14,102 nucleotides of DNA from DASXRU01 sp039933315 (GCA_039933315.1 JBDTOI010000106.1:1-14102); one strand, 5' to 3'. Positions 6,611 to 14,096 are shown, numbered from the stretch's first letter. Notes: generated by a model not told the origin, from the letters alone. Program-made: numbers and translations.

Positions 6611-8479
6611 ATGAAAAAACACATCTTCACGATTTTGGCCCTGGCGCTGGTTTTTATGGTGCATTCGTCACCGGCTGGGGCACAGCAGAGGGCTGCAGGG
6701 GCGAAAGCCGCTGACCCGCGCATGTTCCCGCTGGAAGACCTCCGGCCCGGCATGAAAGGTGTGGCGCGCACCGTATTTTCCGGCACCGAACCGGAAGAGT
6801 TTGCCGTGGAGATCCTGGGCGTTTTGCCGGGATATCCGTCTCCACGTCAGTCGGCGATTATTGCCCGGCTGTCGGGAGCAAATGTGCAGAAGACGAGTGT
6901 TTTTGCCGGTATGTCCGGTTCGCCGGTTTACATTGACGGGCGCCTGGCGGGCGCGATTGCATTCAGTTTTCCTTTCGCCAAAGAACCTATCTGCGGCATC
7001 ACTCCCATCCAGGAGATGTTGGATATCTTTGCCGAAGGGGCGGGAGGCAAATCGGGACCAGCCCGTGAGCCGCGGGCCGTGTCATTCACTCAACTTGCCA
7101 GCGCAACCTGGAAACCAGCGTTGCCGGGACAGGCAATAGCCGGAGCCCCGATGATTGCCTCGGTAGCCAGTGGCTCTCCGCTGGTTGCTTTGATGGGCCA
7201 GCAGATCCAGCCCATTGCTACCCCGGTAGTCTTCGGAGGCATCAGCCAGGAATCGCTGGCGTTGTTCTCTTCACACTTGATGAGTAACGGCTTGCTGCCG
7301 CTTTCAGGTGTAGGGGGTGCGGCTGCGATTACGCCTTTGGGACCAGTTACAGAAAAGACCTTGGCCCCGGGAACGTCAGTTAGTGTCCAGTTAGTACGCG
7401 GAGATTACTCAATAGCCGCATCAGGCACCGTAACGTTCCGCGACGGGGATCAAATTTATGCCTTTGGCCACCCGTTTCTGAACCTGGGATCGGCCGATAT
7501 GCCAATGACCGAGAGTTCTGTGGTCACGGTCATAGCCAATACCAACAACTCCTTTAAGCTTTCGGTGCCGGGTCAGATGGTTGGGGCCGTTTCGCAGGAC
7601 CGCAATACGGGGGTATTTGGCAAACTGCGCCAGGCGCCGCGGATGATTCCGGTAAAGATAACGCTCCACACCAGCCGCGGGCGCACGGAACAATTCTCGT
7701 ACGAAGTGGCCAACGACTCGTTCCTGACGCCACTGCTGGTAAATCTGACTGTTTACAACACGATTACTGCGAACGAGCGCAGCCTGGGTGAGTCAACAAT
7801 AAGTATCCGCGGCGAAGTGGGCATTATCGGGCAGGGACCGGTGATGGTGGAACGGCGGTTCTCCTCAGGGAACGCGCCCCTTCTGGCCGCCGGTTCGATC
7901 GCGGTCCCGGTGAATGCGCTGTTGGGCAGCGGTTTCGACAACGTTGAAATCAGCGGCATCTTGCTCGATATCGTGTCGTCGGATAGAAAGTATGCAGCTA
8001 CGCTGGAGCGGATTTCGCTCGACCGGAATGAAGTCCGGCGGGGCGATGACGTCGAAATTCAAGCGTACGTGCGAACCGAATCAGGAAAACAGTTCGTGCA
8101 AAGAATTCCGGTAAAGATTCCCGCCGATGTACCGTCAGGTCCGCTGGTAATTTTCGTGGGCGATGGCGGGGCGCTGCAGGAAACCTCTGCGGCAAAGGCT
8201 TTCGTACCGCAGGACCTGGGCCAGTTGGTTAGCGCCATCAACAAGATTCGCAAGGACGACCGACTTTACGTCAAACTGTTTCGCGTCACGCCCGGTGTCG
8301 TCATCGGCACCAGCGAACTACCCAATCTGCCACCTTCCGTGGTGGCGACGCTGAATAACGATCGCAGTTCAGGCGGATACACGGCTATGGCGCTGTCTCC
8401 TCTTTTCGAGAAAGAGCTGCTGCCGGCCGAGTTTGTTATCAATGGACAACAGTTGATTGCGATCGAGGTGATTCGCTAG
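6611..8479 (+). CDS. Secreted SpoIVB/S55-type peptidase-like protein with permuted motif order
   Basis: A 622-residue protein with a Sec signal peptide (residues 1 to about 24, ending PAGAQQ), so it is periplasmic or exported. The S55 serine motif FAGMSGSPVYIDG is at 98-110, with S102 as probable nucleophile. The His motif YAFGHPF is at 283-289 (H287), and GVFGKLRQAPRMIPV at 334-348 matches the segment after the His in SpoIVB. In Bacillus SpoIVB the His block precedes the Ser block; here the order is reversed, as in a circular permutation. Residues from about 380 form beta-rich domains (RRGDDVEIQAYV around 475) of unknown role. The natural substrate is unknown. The gene is monocistronic: it has its own upstream region and is followed by a strong terminator. 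Confidence 0.85.
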   Translation: MKKHIFTILALALVFMVHSSPAGAQQRAAGAKAADPRMFPLEDLRPGMKGVARTVFSGTEPEEFAVEILGVLPGYPSPRQSAIIARLSGANVQKTSVFAGMSGSPVYIDGRLAGAIAFSFPFAKEPICGITPIQEMLDIFAEGAGGKSGPAREPRAVSFTQLASATWKPALPGQAIAGAPMIASVASGSPLVALMGQQIQPIATPVVFGGISQESLALFSSHLMSNGLLPLSGVGGAAAITPLGPVTEKTLAPGTSVSVQLVRGDYSIAASGTVTFRDGDQIYAFGHPFLNLGSADMPMTESSVVTVIANTNNSFKLSVPGQMVGAVSQDRNTGVFGKLRQAPRMIPVKITLHTSRGRTEQFSYEVANDSFLTPLLVNLTVYNTITANERSLGESTISIRGEVGIIGQGPVMVERRFSSGNAPLLAAGSIAVPVNALLGSGFDNVEISGILLDIVSSDRKYAATLERISLDRNEVRRGDDVEIQAYVRTESGKQFVQRIPVKIPADVPSGPLVIFVGDGGALQETSAAKAFVPQDLGQLVSAINKIRKDDRLYVKLFRVTPGVVIGTSELPNLPPSVVATLNNDRSSGGYTAMALSPLFEKELLPAEFVINGQQLIAIEVIR

Positions 8480-8508
8480 CGCTGGGGCAGTTGGTTTGAG
8501 TTCACGCA

Positions 8509-8545
8509 AAACGGGACGAGAACAATCGAAGTTCTCGTCCCGTTT
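8509..8545 (+). terminator. Strong intrinsic terminator of the S55 gene
   Basis: AAACGGGACGAGAAC (8509-8523) pairs perfectly with 8531-8545 over 15 bp around a 7-nt loop, 30 bp after the S55 stop codon. The sequence after it is GTCGTTTTA, a modest T run. The hairpin is close to symmetrical and could also work in the other direction. Confidence 0.8.
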
Positions 8546-8561
8546 GTCGTTTTAGCGTTGC

Positions 8562-8700
8562 TTCGTGTTGCTTCGTGAGAGTTCGTGTAATTTCGTGGAT
8601 CGTGCGCTTGGGATTGGGAGCCATACGATCCACGAAATCACACTAAACTGCACGAAGGAACACGAAATAAGAGTTTTGTGCAAAGCCGTTAAGTCACTAA
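8562..8700 (+). repeat. Palindromic dispersed repeat, copy 2 (full length)
   Basis: The whole of 8562-8666 is an imperfect palindrome. Its inner stem is perfect over 14 bp (8590-8603 with 8625-8638), and it ends in TTCGTGTT (8562-8569) against AACACGAA (8659-8666). A non-palindromic tail, 8667-8700, follows. The element is repeated in opposite orientation at 3433-3554. It lies between convergent S55 and rsmG and may serve as the rsmG terminator. There is no coding capacity and no transposase, so any mobility would depend on enzymes encoded elsewhere. Confidence 0.75.
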
Positions 8701-8705
8701 ATTGC

Positions 8706-9335
8706 TCAGTCAGTCTTTGTCAAAATAAAGAGCCGCCGGCGCTCGGATTCCGGGACCGGCACGATCTCAAAAGGGACTTCGGCTTCGCGGATGGCGGCCA
8801 GCAGTGCATCACCGCCAAAGAGGAATAGTTTTGCCGTCGCTGGCGCCCAGGCGATCAGGCGCGGCAGCATGTTGCTGAAACGATTCAGGGCCCGGCAAGT
8901 AATTGCGTCAGCTTCGGGTTGATCAAGCTTCTCGAAACGCTCGGCGGACACGGCTGCCCGATCGTTAAGACCCAACCGGCTTAAGGCTTCGCGCAAAAAT
9001 ACAGCTTTCTTCGGTGACGCTTCTATTAGCGTGGCCTGAATGTCGTCGCGAGCAACCAGACAGGGGACAATTGGCAGGCCAGCTCCCGATCCGACATCTA
9101 CCACATGGGCCTTACGGGTTAAGTGCGGCAGCAGCAGCAAAGATTCGAGTACGTGTCGCGTCGCGAATTCGCCCGGCGAGCACGGGGCCACGAGATGTAG
9201 TTTTGGATTCCAATGCAGCAGGAGTTCATAATATCCAGTCAACTGTGCAACGGTACTCGCGGCTGGTTTGATGCCGAAGCGGGATGCGCTCCGCTCGAGG
9301 TTCTCCCCAAACTCAACTGAGCTGGATTTTTTCAT
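8706..9335 (-). CDS. rsmG: 16S rRNA (guanine527-N7)-methyltransferase
   Basis: RsmG (GidB) methylates N7 of G527 in 16S rRNA using S-adenosylmethionine; its loss gives low-level streptomycin resistance in other bacteria. The 209-residue length is typical. The N-terminal family segment is HWNPKLHLVA at 41-50, followed by RHVLESL at 60-66. The SAM-binding loop VVDVGSGAGLPIVP is at 78-91, the acidic residue after strand 2 is in LIEASPKKAVFLRE at 103-116, and the CRAL stretch of the catalytic region is at about 147-150. The usual gidA/parA neighbours are absent. The start is 50 bp from the divergent decarboxylase start, and I see no clear ribosome binding site. Confidence 0.95.
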   Translation of the reverse strand: MKKSSSVEFGENLERSASRFGIKPAASTVAQLTGYYELLLHWNPKLHLVAPCSPGEFATRHVLESLLLLPHLTRKAHVVDVGSGAGLPIVPCLVARDDIQATLIEASPKKAVFLREALSRLGLNDRAAVSAERFEKLDQPEADAITCRALNRFSNMLPRLIAWAPATAKLFLFGGDALLAAIREAEVPFEIVPVPESERRRLFILTKTD

Positions 9336-9385
9336 AAAGAGAAACGGACAGAGTATTTCGCACTAACGCTGGACCACAAAATAAC

Positions 9386-10864
9386 ATGACCGAATCATTA
9401 AGCCAGCAACACCAACACCTCGGAAACGCTGTCACCAGCATAATTGCAGAGTACGCGCGCCAACTGGAGAGCTTGCCCCTGACTTCGAAAGCCTCGCCGG
9501 CAGATCTCGAAAAGCTTTTCGCCGAGCCAATGCCGTTGGCCGGCATCAGCGTGGATGAAGTGCTGGATCGCTTTACCAGCGACATCGCGCCGCATGCCAT
9601 GCAGATCTCCAGTCCTCGCTATTATGGGCAATTCAATCCGGCGCCGCTGCCTATCGGCGTATGGGCCGACGCGCTCTGTTCAGCCCTTAATCAAAATGCG
9701 GGAGCATGGCGCAACGGCCCTTCCGCAGCGCTGGTCGAAACGCAGGTGCTGCGCTGGCTGTGCGAACTTATTGGGTATGGTCCGGACAGTTTCGGCATTC
9801 TTGCCAGCGGTGGATCCGAGGCCAATCTGATTGCCCTAAAATGCGCCCGCGACAATGCGGTGACTCGAGCGTCAGAAAGAGATCCGCGCGAAGTATGCGA
9901 ACGAGGCATGCGCGCGCTAAACAGCGACCTGGTGGTTTACGCCTCGGAGCAGTGTCACTTCTCTGTGGAAAAAAGTTTGGACATTCTCGGCATGGGCCGG
10001 CAGAGCCTGCGCAAGATCGCAACGGATGGCAGGTTTCACATCCGCCTCGAAGCGCTGGTTGAGGCGATTGCGCGTGACCGGCAACAAGGCTTGATCCCGT
10101 GCTGTATTGTGGGTCTCGCCGGCGCGACTTCCACCGGCGTCATTGACCCACTTCCTGAGTTGGCGGAAATTGCCCGCGAGAATGATTGCTGGTTTCACGC
10201 CGACGCGGCTTATGGTGGCGGACTCGCTTTCTCCGATAAGCATAAGACACAACTGCGCGGCATCGAACAAGCCAACTCCGTTACGTTCGACCCGCATAAA
10301 TGGATGTTCGTACCATTTGTCTGCGGGGCCACGCTGGTGCGCGACGGCGGGCGCGTGCTGCGCGACGCCTTCGATATCACGCCTGAATATCTCAGCGAAG
10401 ACCGCGGCGGGTCGGACGTCGAATACGACATGTTTCGCTATGGCCAGATGGGCACGCGACGGTTCAGTGCCTTGAAGGTCTGGATGGCCTTCAAATTTAT
10501 GGGCAAGCGCGGTTACGGCGCGGTGGTTGAGCGGCACATTGAACTGACACGTTATCTGGCTGAGAAACTGGACGAGCTGCCGGACTTTGAGCGGGTCGGC
10601 GAAATTGAAACGGCGGTGTGCTGCTTTCGTTTTCTGCCGCCTGCGGTGCGGCAATTAGATACCGCCAAACAAGATCAGTTACAGCGTGCCTTCCAGCAAA
10701 AAATTGAGCAAAGTGGCGAGGCCTTCTTTCCTTCTACCGTGTTGCATGGGCGCCGGGCTCTGCGGGTTAATATCAACAGTTTTCTCACGGAGCGTCGTCA
10801 CATAGATGATCTGGTAGAATTATTGCAACGCGCCGGAGCTGAGCTTTTAAGGGAGGCCGTTTGA
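9386..10864 (+). CDS. PLP-dependent group II amino acid decarboxylase
   Basis: A 492-residue fold-type I PLP enzyme of the aromatic-amino-acid/glutamate/histidine decarboxylase group, cytoplasmic. The Schiff-base lysine lies in TFDPHKWMFVPF (K305, preceded by H304). The Asp contacting the pyridine nitrogen is in HADAAYGG (D273), and the ring-stacking His is in SEQCHFSVEKS (H191). ILASGGSEANLIAL at 138-151 forms the phosphate-binding region. These features support a decarboxylase or a decarboxylating aldehyde synthase; the substrate cannot be read reliably. Its stop codon is one base before the next start (TGATATG), so it is almost certainly co-transcribed and probably translationally coupled with the small coiled-coil gene. 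No strong ribosome binding site precedes its own ATG. Confidence 0.9.
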   Translation: MTESLSQQHQHLGNAVTSIIAEYARQLESLPLTSKASPADLEKLFAEPMPLAGISVDEVLDRFTSDIAPHAMQISSPRYYGQFNPAPLPIGVWADALCSALNQNAGAWRNGPSAALVETQVLRWLCELIGYGPDSFGILASGGSEANLIALKCARDNAVTRASERDPREVCERGMRALNSDLVVYASEQCHFSVEKSLDILGMGRQSLRKIATDGRFHIRLEALVEAIARDRQQGLIPCCIVGLAGATSTGVIDPLPELAEIARENDCWFHADAAYGGGLAFSDKHKTQLRGIEQANSVTFDPHKWMFVPFVCGATLVRDGGRVLRDAFDITPEYLSEDRGGSDVEYDMFRYGQMGTRRFSALKVWMAFKFMGKRGYGAVVERHIELTRYLAEKLDELPDFERVGEIETAVCCFRFLPPAVRQLDTAKQDQLQRAFQQKIEQSGEAFFPSTVLHGRRALRVNINSFLTERRHIDDLVELLQRAGAELLREAV

Positions 10865-10865
10865 T

Positions 10866-11183
10866 ATGAGCAATGAGGAAATGGAACGAGCGATCGATTT
10901 TGTTATAAAACAACAAGCCCAATTTGCCACTGACCTGCAGAAGGTTTCCGCTGACTTGCAGAAGGTCTCCACTGACTTGCAGAAGGTCTCCGAGTCACAT
11001 TTACGCACGGAAGAGAAGCTGGGAACGACCGTCGAACTCATGGCGCAATTAGCGCAAAATCAGTTGCAAACGGCGGAGGCGCAGATACGATTAGACCAGG
11101 CACTTAGGGAAACCAACGAGCGTCTCAACTCGCTGATCGTAGTGGTGGAGCGCTACTTCAGTAATGGGCAAGGGAAAGCATAA
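10866..11183 (+). CDS. Small coiled-coil protein with a 21-bp tandem repeat
   Basis: A 105-residue hydrophilic, strongly helical protein with no signal peptide or membrane segment. Residues 23-43 consist of three consecutive heptads, DLQKVS plus one variable residue, encoded by a tandem 21-bp repeat at 10932-10994. More heptad-like Leu/Gln-rich sequence (residues 50-90) precedes a hydrophobic C-terminal stretch, LIVVVERYF. This predicts an oligomerising coiled coil. I recall similar short proteins in Acidobacteriota but know of no assigned function. GGGAGG at 10851-10856 is a good ribosome binding site 9 nt from the ATG, inside the end of the decarboxylase gene. The next gene starts 21 bp later. 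Confidence 0.8.
   Translation: MSNEEMERAIDFVIKQQAQFATDLQKVSADLQKVSTDLQKVSESHLRTEEKLGTTVELMAQLAQNQLQTAEAQIRLDQALRETNERLNSLIVVVERYFSNGQGKA
10932..10994 (+). repeat. Three tandem 21-bp units inside the coiled-coil gene
   Basis: Units at 10932-10952, 10953-10973 and 10974-10994 each contain TGCAGAAGGT and differ at only a few positions. The unit length equals exactly one coiled-coil heptad, so gain or loss of units keeps both the reading frame and the heptad register. Confidence 0.9.
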
Positions 11184-11204
11184 ATCCGAGGGGAGCATTA
11201 AATC

Positions 11205-13139
11205 TTGAGCGCTCTTTCCAAATGTGGGCCTGATTTCTCACGACTGTTAGCTGTTGTTCTATGCATACTCGTGGCGGGAGTTACGGTGGCGCAAGAGCGC
11301 GCGAGTGATACTCCCGCCGCGCTACGCTCCGTGCCGGCAGTCCAATCGCGAGCGCAATTCGATTCCCTGGCCGTCGTCTACGATCAGAACACGCCGTATG
11401 CTCTGCCACACGCGATGTTCGTGATCGATCGCAAAGACAACAACAAAATCTATTACGTGAATACGAAGCGCTACGCCTTTCATAAGGACTTTGTCAACGG
11501 CACCTACCTTTCGCTTGAGCGCGGAAAAGAATTTTTTGAAAACAACTATCTAAAGCCCAACCGCCGTTTCATCCTGGGCACAGTGGCCTACCAGACGCCG
11601 GTGCGTGCCTGGACGTTTGAGTTCTGGGAGGGCGATCTGATCGAGGCCCCGGAAATCAAGCTAACCTCCGATATTATCAACCGGACCTTCTTTACACCGG
11701 TGCGCTACAAGCCGAATTCGCTGCGCCAGGACGAAGTCTCCGCGCGCATTGAAGGGTTGTTGCGCATCTCGCAAAGCGATATTTCCCGCGAACAGGATTA
11801 CCAGGCGCTGAACCTGGGCCAGGGCCTGGGCCGCATTCATATCATCACCAAGCTGGACGAACACGTCGAGATTGGGTCCAACGAGATCGTGGTACTGAAT
11901 GAAGTTCCGCTGCAGCTTCCTCCGGTCGCGGGGGTGATCACCGGCCGGCCTTCCACCCCGCTTTCACACATCAACCTGCTGGCGAAAGGATGGGGTGTGC
12001 CCAACGCATACATCAAGAACGCCACGGAGCTGCTGAAGCAATATGACGGTTGGTGGGTTTCTTTTGAGACTAAACGCGACGCCTATTCGATCAAGCGGGC
12101 CGATCTGGATCAGTTGAAGGAATATCAGAAGCGTTTGCTGGTACGGCTGGACGTGATGAGACCTCGCGGCGATCTTTCCGAACGTCGGATTCTCGGGCTA
12201 CGACAGCAACGGGCCCGCTTGTCGATTGCGTACGGTGGCAAGTCAGCCAATCTCGGCGAAGTGATGAGCTCCCGCCTGCCCGGGATCGTCGTGCCCGACG
12301 GCTTTACGCTGCCGTTTTTCTACTACGATCAGTTTATTAAGGAGAACAACCTCGACACCGCGATTTACGGAATGATGGGGGATCAGCGTTTCGTCCACGA
12401 CCCTGCCTATCGTCGCGAGAAGCTGACCGCCATGCGCGAACGAATCCAAAAGGGTCGCCTCAACCAGCGTTTGCGCGCGGAGGTGGCACGGCGCATGGCA
12501 GGCGAGTTTGCCGGCAAAGGGGTATTCGTACGGAGTTCATCGAATTCGGAAGACCTGCCGAATTTCAGCGGCGCCGGTCTCTACAGCTCAGTGCCGAACG
12601 TGCGCGCCGAAGAGCAAATGCCCGATGCCATTAAGAAGGTCTGGGCCTCGCTCTGGAACTTTGAGGCCTACGAAGCCCGCGAGCGTGCCGGGGTGGATCA
12701 TTCAAAGGTGTACATGGCAGTGCTAATCCAGGAAGGTATCAACTCGGAGAGTTCGGGAGTGATGATTACCGCCGATCCTTTCGACCGCGATAACAAAGAG
12801 GCCATCTACATCAGCGCCAAGCGCGGCCTGGGAATCAAAGTGGTCGAAGGCCAGAGGATTGCGGAACAGATAGTCTTTCGCCCGCGCTCAAACGCTGTGC
12901 GCGTATTGACGCGTTCGGCCGAGGAGAGCTTGCTCACCTTCGATGAACGCGGCGGTGTCAAAGAAGTCCCGATTACTGGGGAGCGCACGGTGCTGACCGA
13001 CGACGTGGTAAGGCGGTTGGCCGCCACAGCCGACAGTATTAAGCGACTCTTTCGCGGTAGAGATCAGGACATCGAATGGGCCTACATGAAAGGCCAGATC
13101 TACATTGTGCAGTCGCGCCCCTACATCGCCGGCGGCTGA
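11205..13139 (+). CDS. Secreted PEP/pyruvate-binding (dikinase-like) domain protein
   Basis: A 644-residue protein starting at TTG, supported by GAGGGGAG at 11188-11195 (9 nt away) and by a signal peptide immediately after it (hydrophobic residues 13-28, likely cut near VTVAQ, 26-30). Residues 50-230 form an uncharacterised domain. GRPSTPLSHINLLAKGWGVP at 247-266 matches the phosphohistidine swivel of PEP-utilising enzymes, with H255 as the phospho-acceptor. The PEP-synthase/PPDK-type ATP-binding domain then follows: GGKSANLGE at 344-352, FVRSSSNSEDLPNFSGAG at 441-458, and IEWAYMKGQIYIVQSRP at 623-639. The His-before-ATP-domain order is that of glucan-water-dikinase-like proteins. Substrate is unknown. 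Export of an ATP-dependent dikinase fold is odd. It is the third gene of the decarboxylase operon. Confidence 0.85.
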   Translation: MSALSKCGPDFSRLLAVVLCILVAGVTVAQERASDTPAALRSVPAVQSRAQFDSLAVVYDQNTPYALPHAMFVIDRKDNNKIYYVNTKRYAFHKDFVNGTYLSLERGKEFFENNYLKPNRRFILGTVAYQTPVRAWTFEFWEGDLIEAPEIKLTSDIINRTFFTPVRYKPNSLRQDEVSARIEGLLRISQSDISREQDYQALNLGQGLGRIHIITKLDEHVEIGSNEIVVLNEVPLQLPPVAGVITGRPSTPLSHINLLAKGWGVPNAYIKNATELLKQYDGWWVSFETKRDAYSIKRADLDQLKEYQKRLLVRLDVMRPRGDLSERRILGLRQQRARLSIAYGGKSANLGEVMSSRLPGIVVPDGFTLPFFYYDQFIKENNLDTAIYGMMGDQRFVHDPAYRREKLTAMRERIQKGRLNQRLRAEVARRMAGEFAGKGVFVRSSSNSEDLPNFSGAGLYSSVPNVRAEEQMPDAIKKVWASLWNFEAYEARERAGVDHSKVYMAVLIQEGINSESSGVMITADPFDRDNKEAIYISAKRGLGIKVVEGQRIAEQIVFRPRSNAVRVLTRSAEESLLTFDERGGVKEVPITGERTVLTDDVVRRLAATADSIKRLFRGRDQDIEWAYMKGQIYIVQSRPYIAGG

Positions 13140-13140
13140 A

Positions 13141-13221
13141 GTGGCACAGACTTTAGTCTGTGGTAACCCCCCGGCCGGATTAAACCTAAACGGAAATCAC
13201 AGACTGAAGTCTGTGCCACAT
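13141..13221. repeat. Inverted palindromic repeat between the dikinase-like and SDR genes
   Basis: TGGCACAGACTTTAGTCTGTG (13142-13162) and its inverted partner CACAGACTGAAGTCTGTGCCA (13199-13219) match with one mismatch. Each arm is itself palindromic: CACAGACT and AGTCTGTG around 2 nt. The unit starts 2 bp after one stop codon and ends 2-4 bp before the next ATG. Either hairpin could end the upstream transcript. Similar CACAGACT-type repeats are, as I recall, dispersed in Acidobacteriota genomes. Confidence 0.75.
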
Positions 13222-13222
13222 T

Positions 13223-14011
13223 ATGAACAAAATCTTTGCGGATGGAATTCTGACTGGCCGTGTCGCCTTTGTAACGGGTGGCGGAACAGGTATCACCGGC
13301 GGCGTGGCCCGCGCCCTCGCTGAAGCCGGGGCAAGCGTCGCTCTCGTTAGCCGTAAGATGGAGCATCTCGAACCGGCCGCGAAGGCAATTAACGACGCCC
13401 GGGCTTCAGCTCAGAATATGGGCGAAGCTTTTGCTGTCGCAGCAGACGTGCGTAAACCCGAAGAAATTGAGGAAGCGATCCTCGCCACTCTGGTGCGGTT
13501 CGGCAAGATCGACATTGTGGTTAATGGCGCGGCGGGAAACTTTCTCAGCCCCGCCGCAGAACTATCGCCCAATGGCTTCGGCACGGTGGTGGATATCGAT
13601 CTAAAGGGCACCTTCAATGTTTGCCGCGCCGCCTTTGCCGAATTGAAAAAGAACCGCGGCCAGATTCTGAACATCAGCGCCACACTTCACTATGGCGGCA
13701 CGCCTTACCAGCTCCATGTTTCGGCGGCCAAGGCCGGAGTTGACGCGTTGACCAGGAACCTCGCGGTGGAATGGGGACGCTACGGCATACGCGTGAATGG
13801 GATCGCCCCCGGCCCCATCGAGGATACGGAGGGAATGAAGCGTCTGGTTCCCGAGCCGGTAAAAGAGAAACTGCTGCGACGCATTCCCCTGGGCCGCTTC
13901 GGCCGCATCAGCGACATTGAAACTGTCGCCGTGTTTCTGTGTTCAGACGCCGCCAGTTTTATCAACGGTGCCGTTCTCGTCGTGGACGGTGGCAATTGGT
14001 TGGCATCCTAG
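13223..14011 (+). CDS. SDR-family oxidoreductase, 2,4-dienoyl-CoA-reductase-like
   Basis: A 262-residue short-chain dehydrogenase/reductase, the usual size, cytoplasmic. The NAD(P) motif TGGGTGI is at 18-24. NGAAGNF at 101-107 is the hallmark variant of the NNAG motif in 2,4-dienoyl-CoA reductases. The normal Y-x-x-x-K is absent: HVSAAK at 165-170 keeps the Lys (K170) but has Val where the Tyr should be, as in peroxisomal-type dienoyl-CoA reductases. LAVEWGRYGIRVNGIAPGPI (180-199) follows. The likely reaction is NADPH-dependent reduction of 2,4-dienoyl-CoA in unsaturated fatty acid breakdown, inferred from motifs. No other beta-oxidation genes are nearby. The ATG directly abuts a palindromic repeat and lacks a visible ribosome binding site. 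Confidence 0.9.
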   Translation: MNKIFADGILTGRVAFVTGGGTGITGGVARALAEAGASVALVSRKMEHLEPAAKAINDARASAQNMGEAFAVAADVRKPEEIEEAILATLVRFGKIDIVVNGAAGNFLSPAAELSPNGFGTVVDIDLKGTFNVCRAAFAELKKNRGQILNISATLHYGGTPYQLHVSAAKAGVDALTRNLAVEWGRYGIRVNGIAPGPIEDTEGMKRLVPEPVKEKLLRRIPLGRFGRISDIETVAVFLCSDAASFINGAVLVVDGGNWLAS

Positions 14012-14048
14012 ACGCGCTGTTCGCAAACTGACAAACAGAATTCAAACA

Positions 14049-14096
14049 GTCCGCCGCAGCGGACGAATGACAATAGCCCAGCAATTCATTGCTGGG
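14049..14096. repeat. Double-hairpin intergenic repeat at the right window edge
   Basis: GTCCGC (14049-14054) pairs with GCGGAC (14059-14064). CCCAGCAAT (14077-14085) pairs perfectly with ATTGCTGGG (14088-14096) around 2 nt. It lies 38 bp after the SDR stop and may act as its terminator. In form it resembles the double hairpin at 1-67 (both have CCCAG/CTGGG-closed stems), so the two edges may carry related intergenic elements. It may continue past the window. Confidence 0.55.

Noticed and set aside
8509..8700. Possible structured small RNA between the S55 gene and rsmG
   Set aside because: The terminator and the dispersed palindrome account for the structure, and there is no independent promoter that I can support.
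9917..10654. A 245-codon open frame on the minus strand
   Set aside because: It lies wholly inside the decarboxylase gene, whose plus-strand product carries all expected PLP motifs; the minus product is Arg/His-rich with no recognisable family.
10932..10994. Short regular repeat considered as a CRISPR-like array
   Set aside because: The units are directly adjacent with no spacers and lie in frame within a coding gene.
13121..13366. An 81-codon open frame on the minus strand between the dikinase-like and SDR genes
   Set aside because: Much of it is translated from the nested palindromic repeat, and the rest is antisense to the SDR start.
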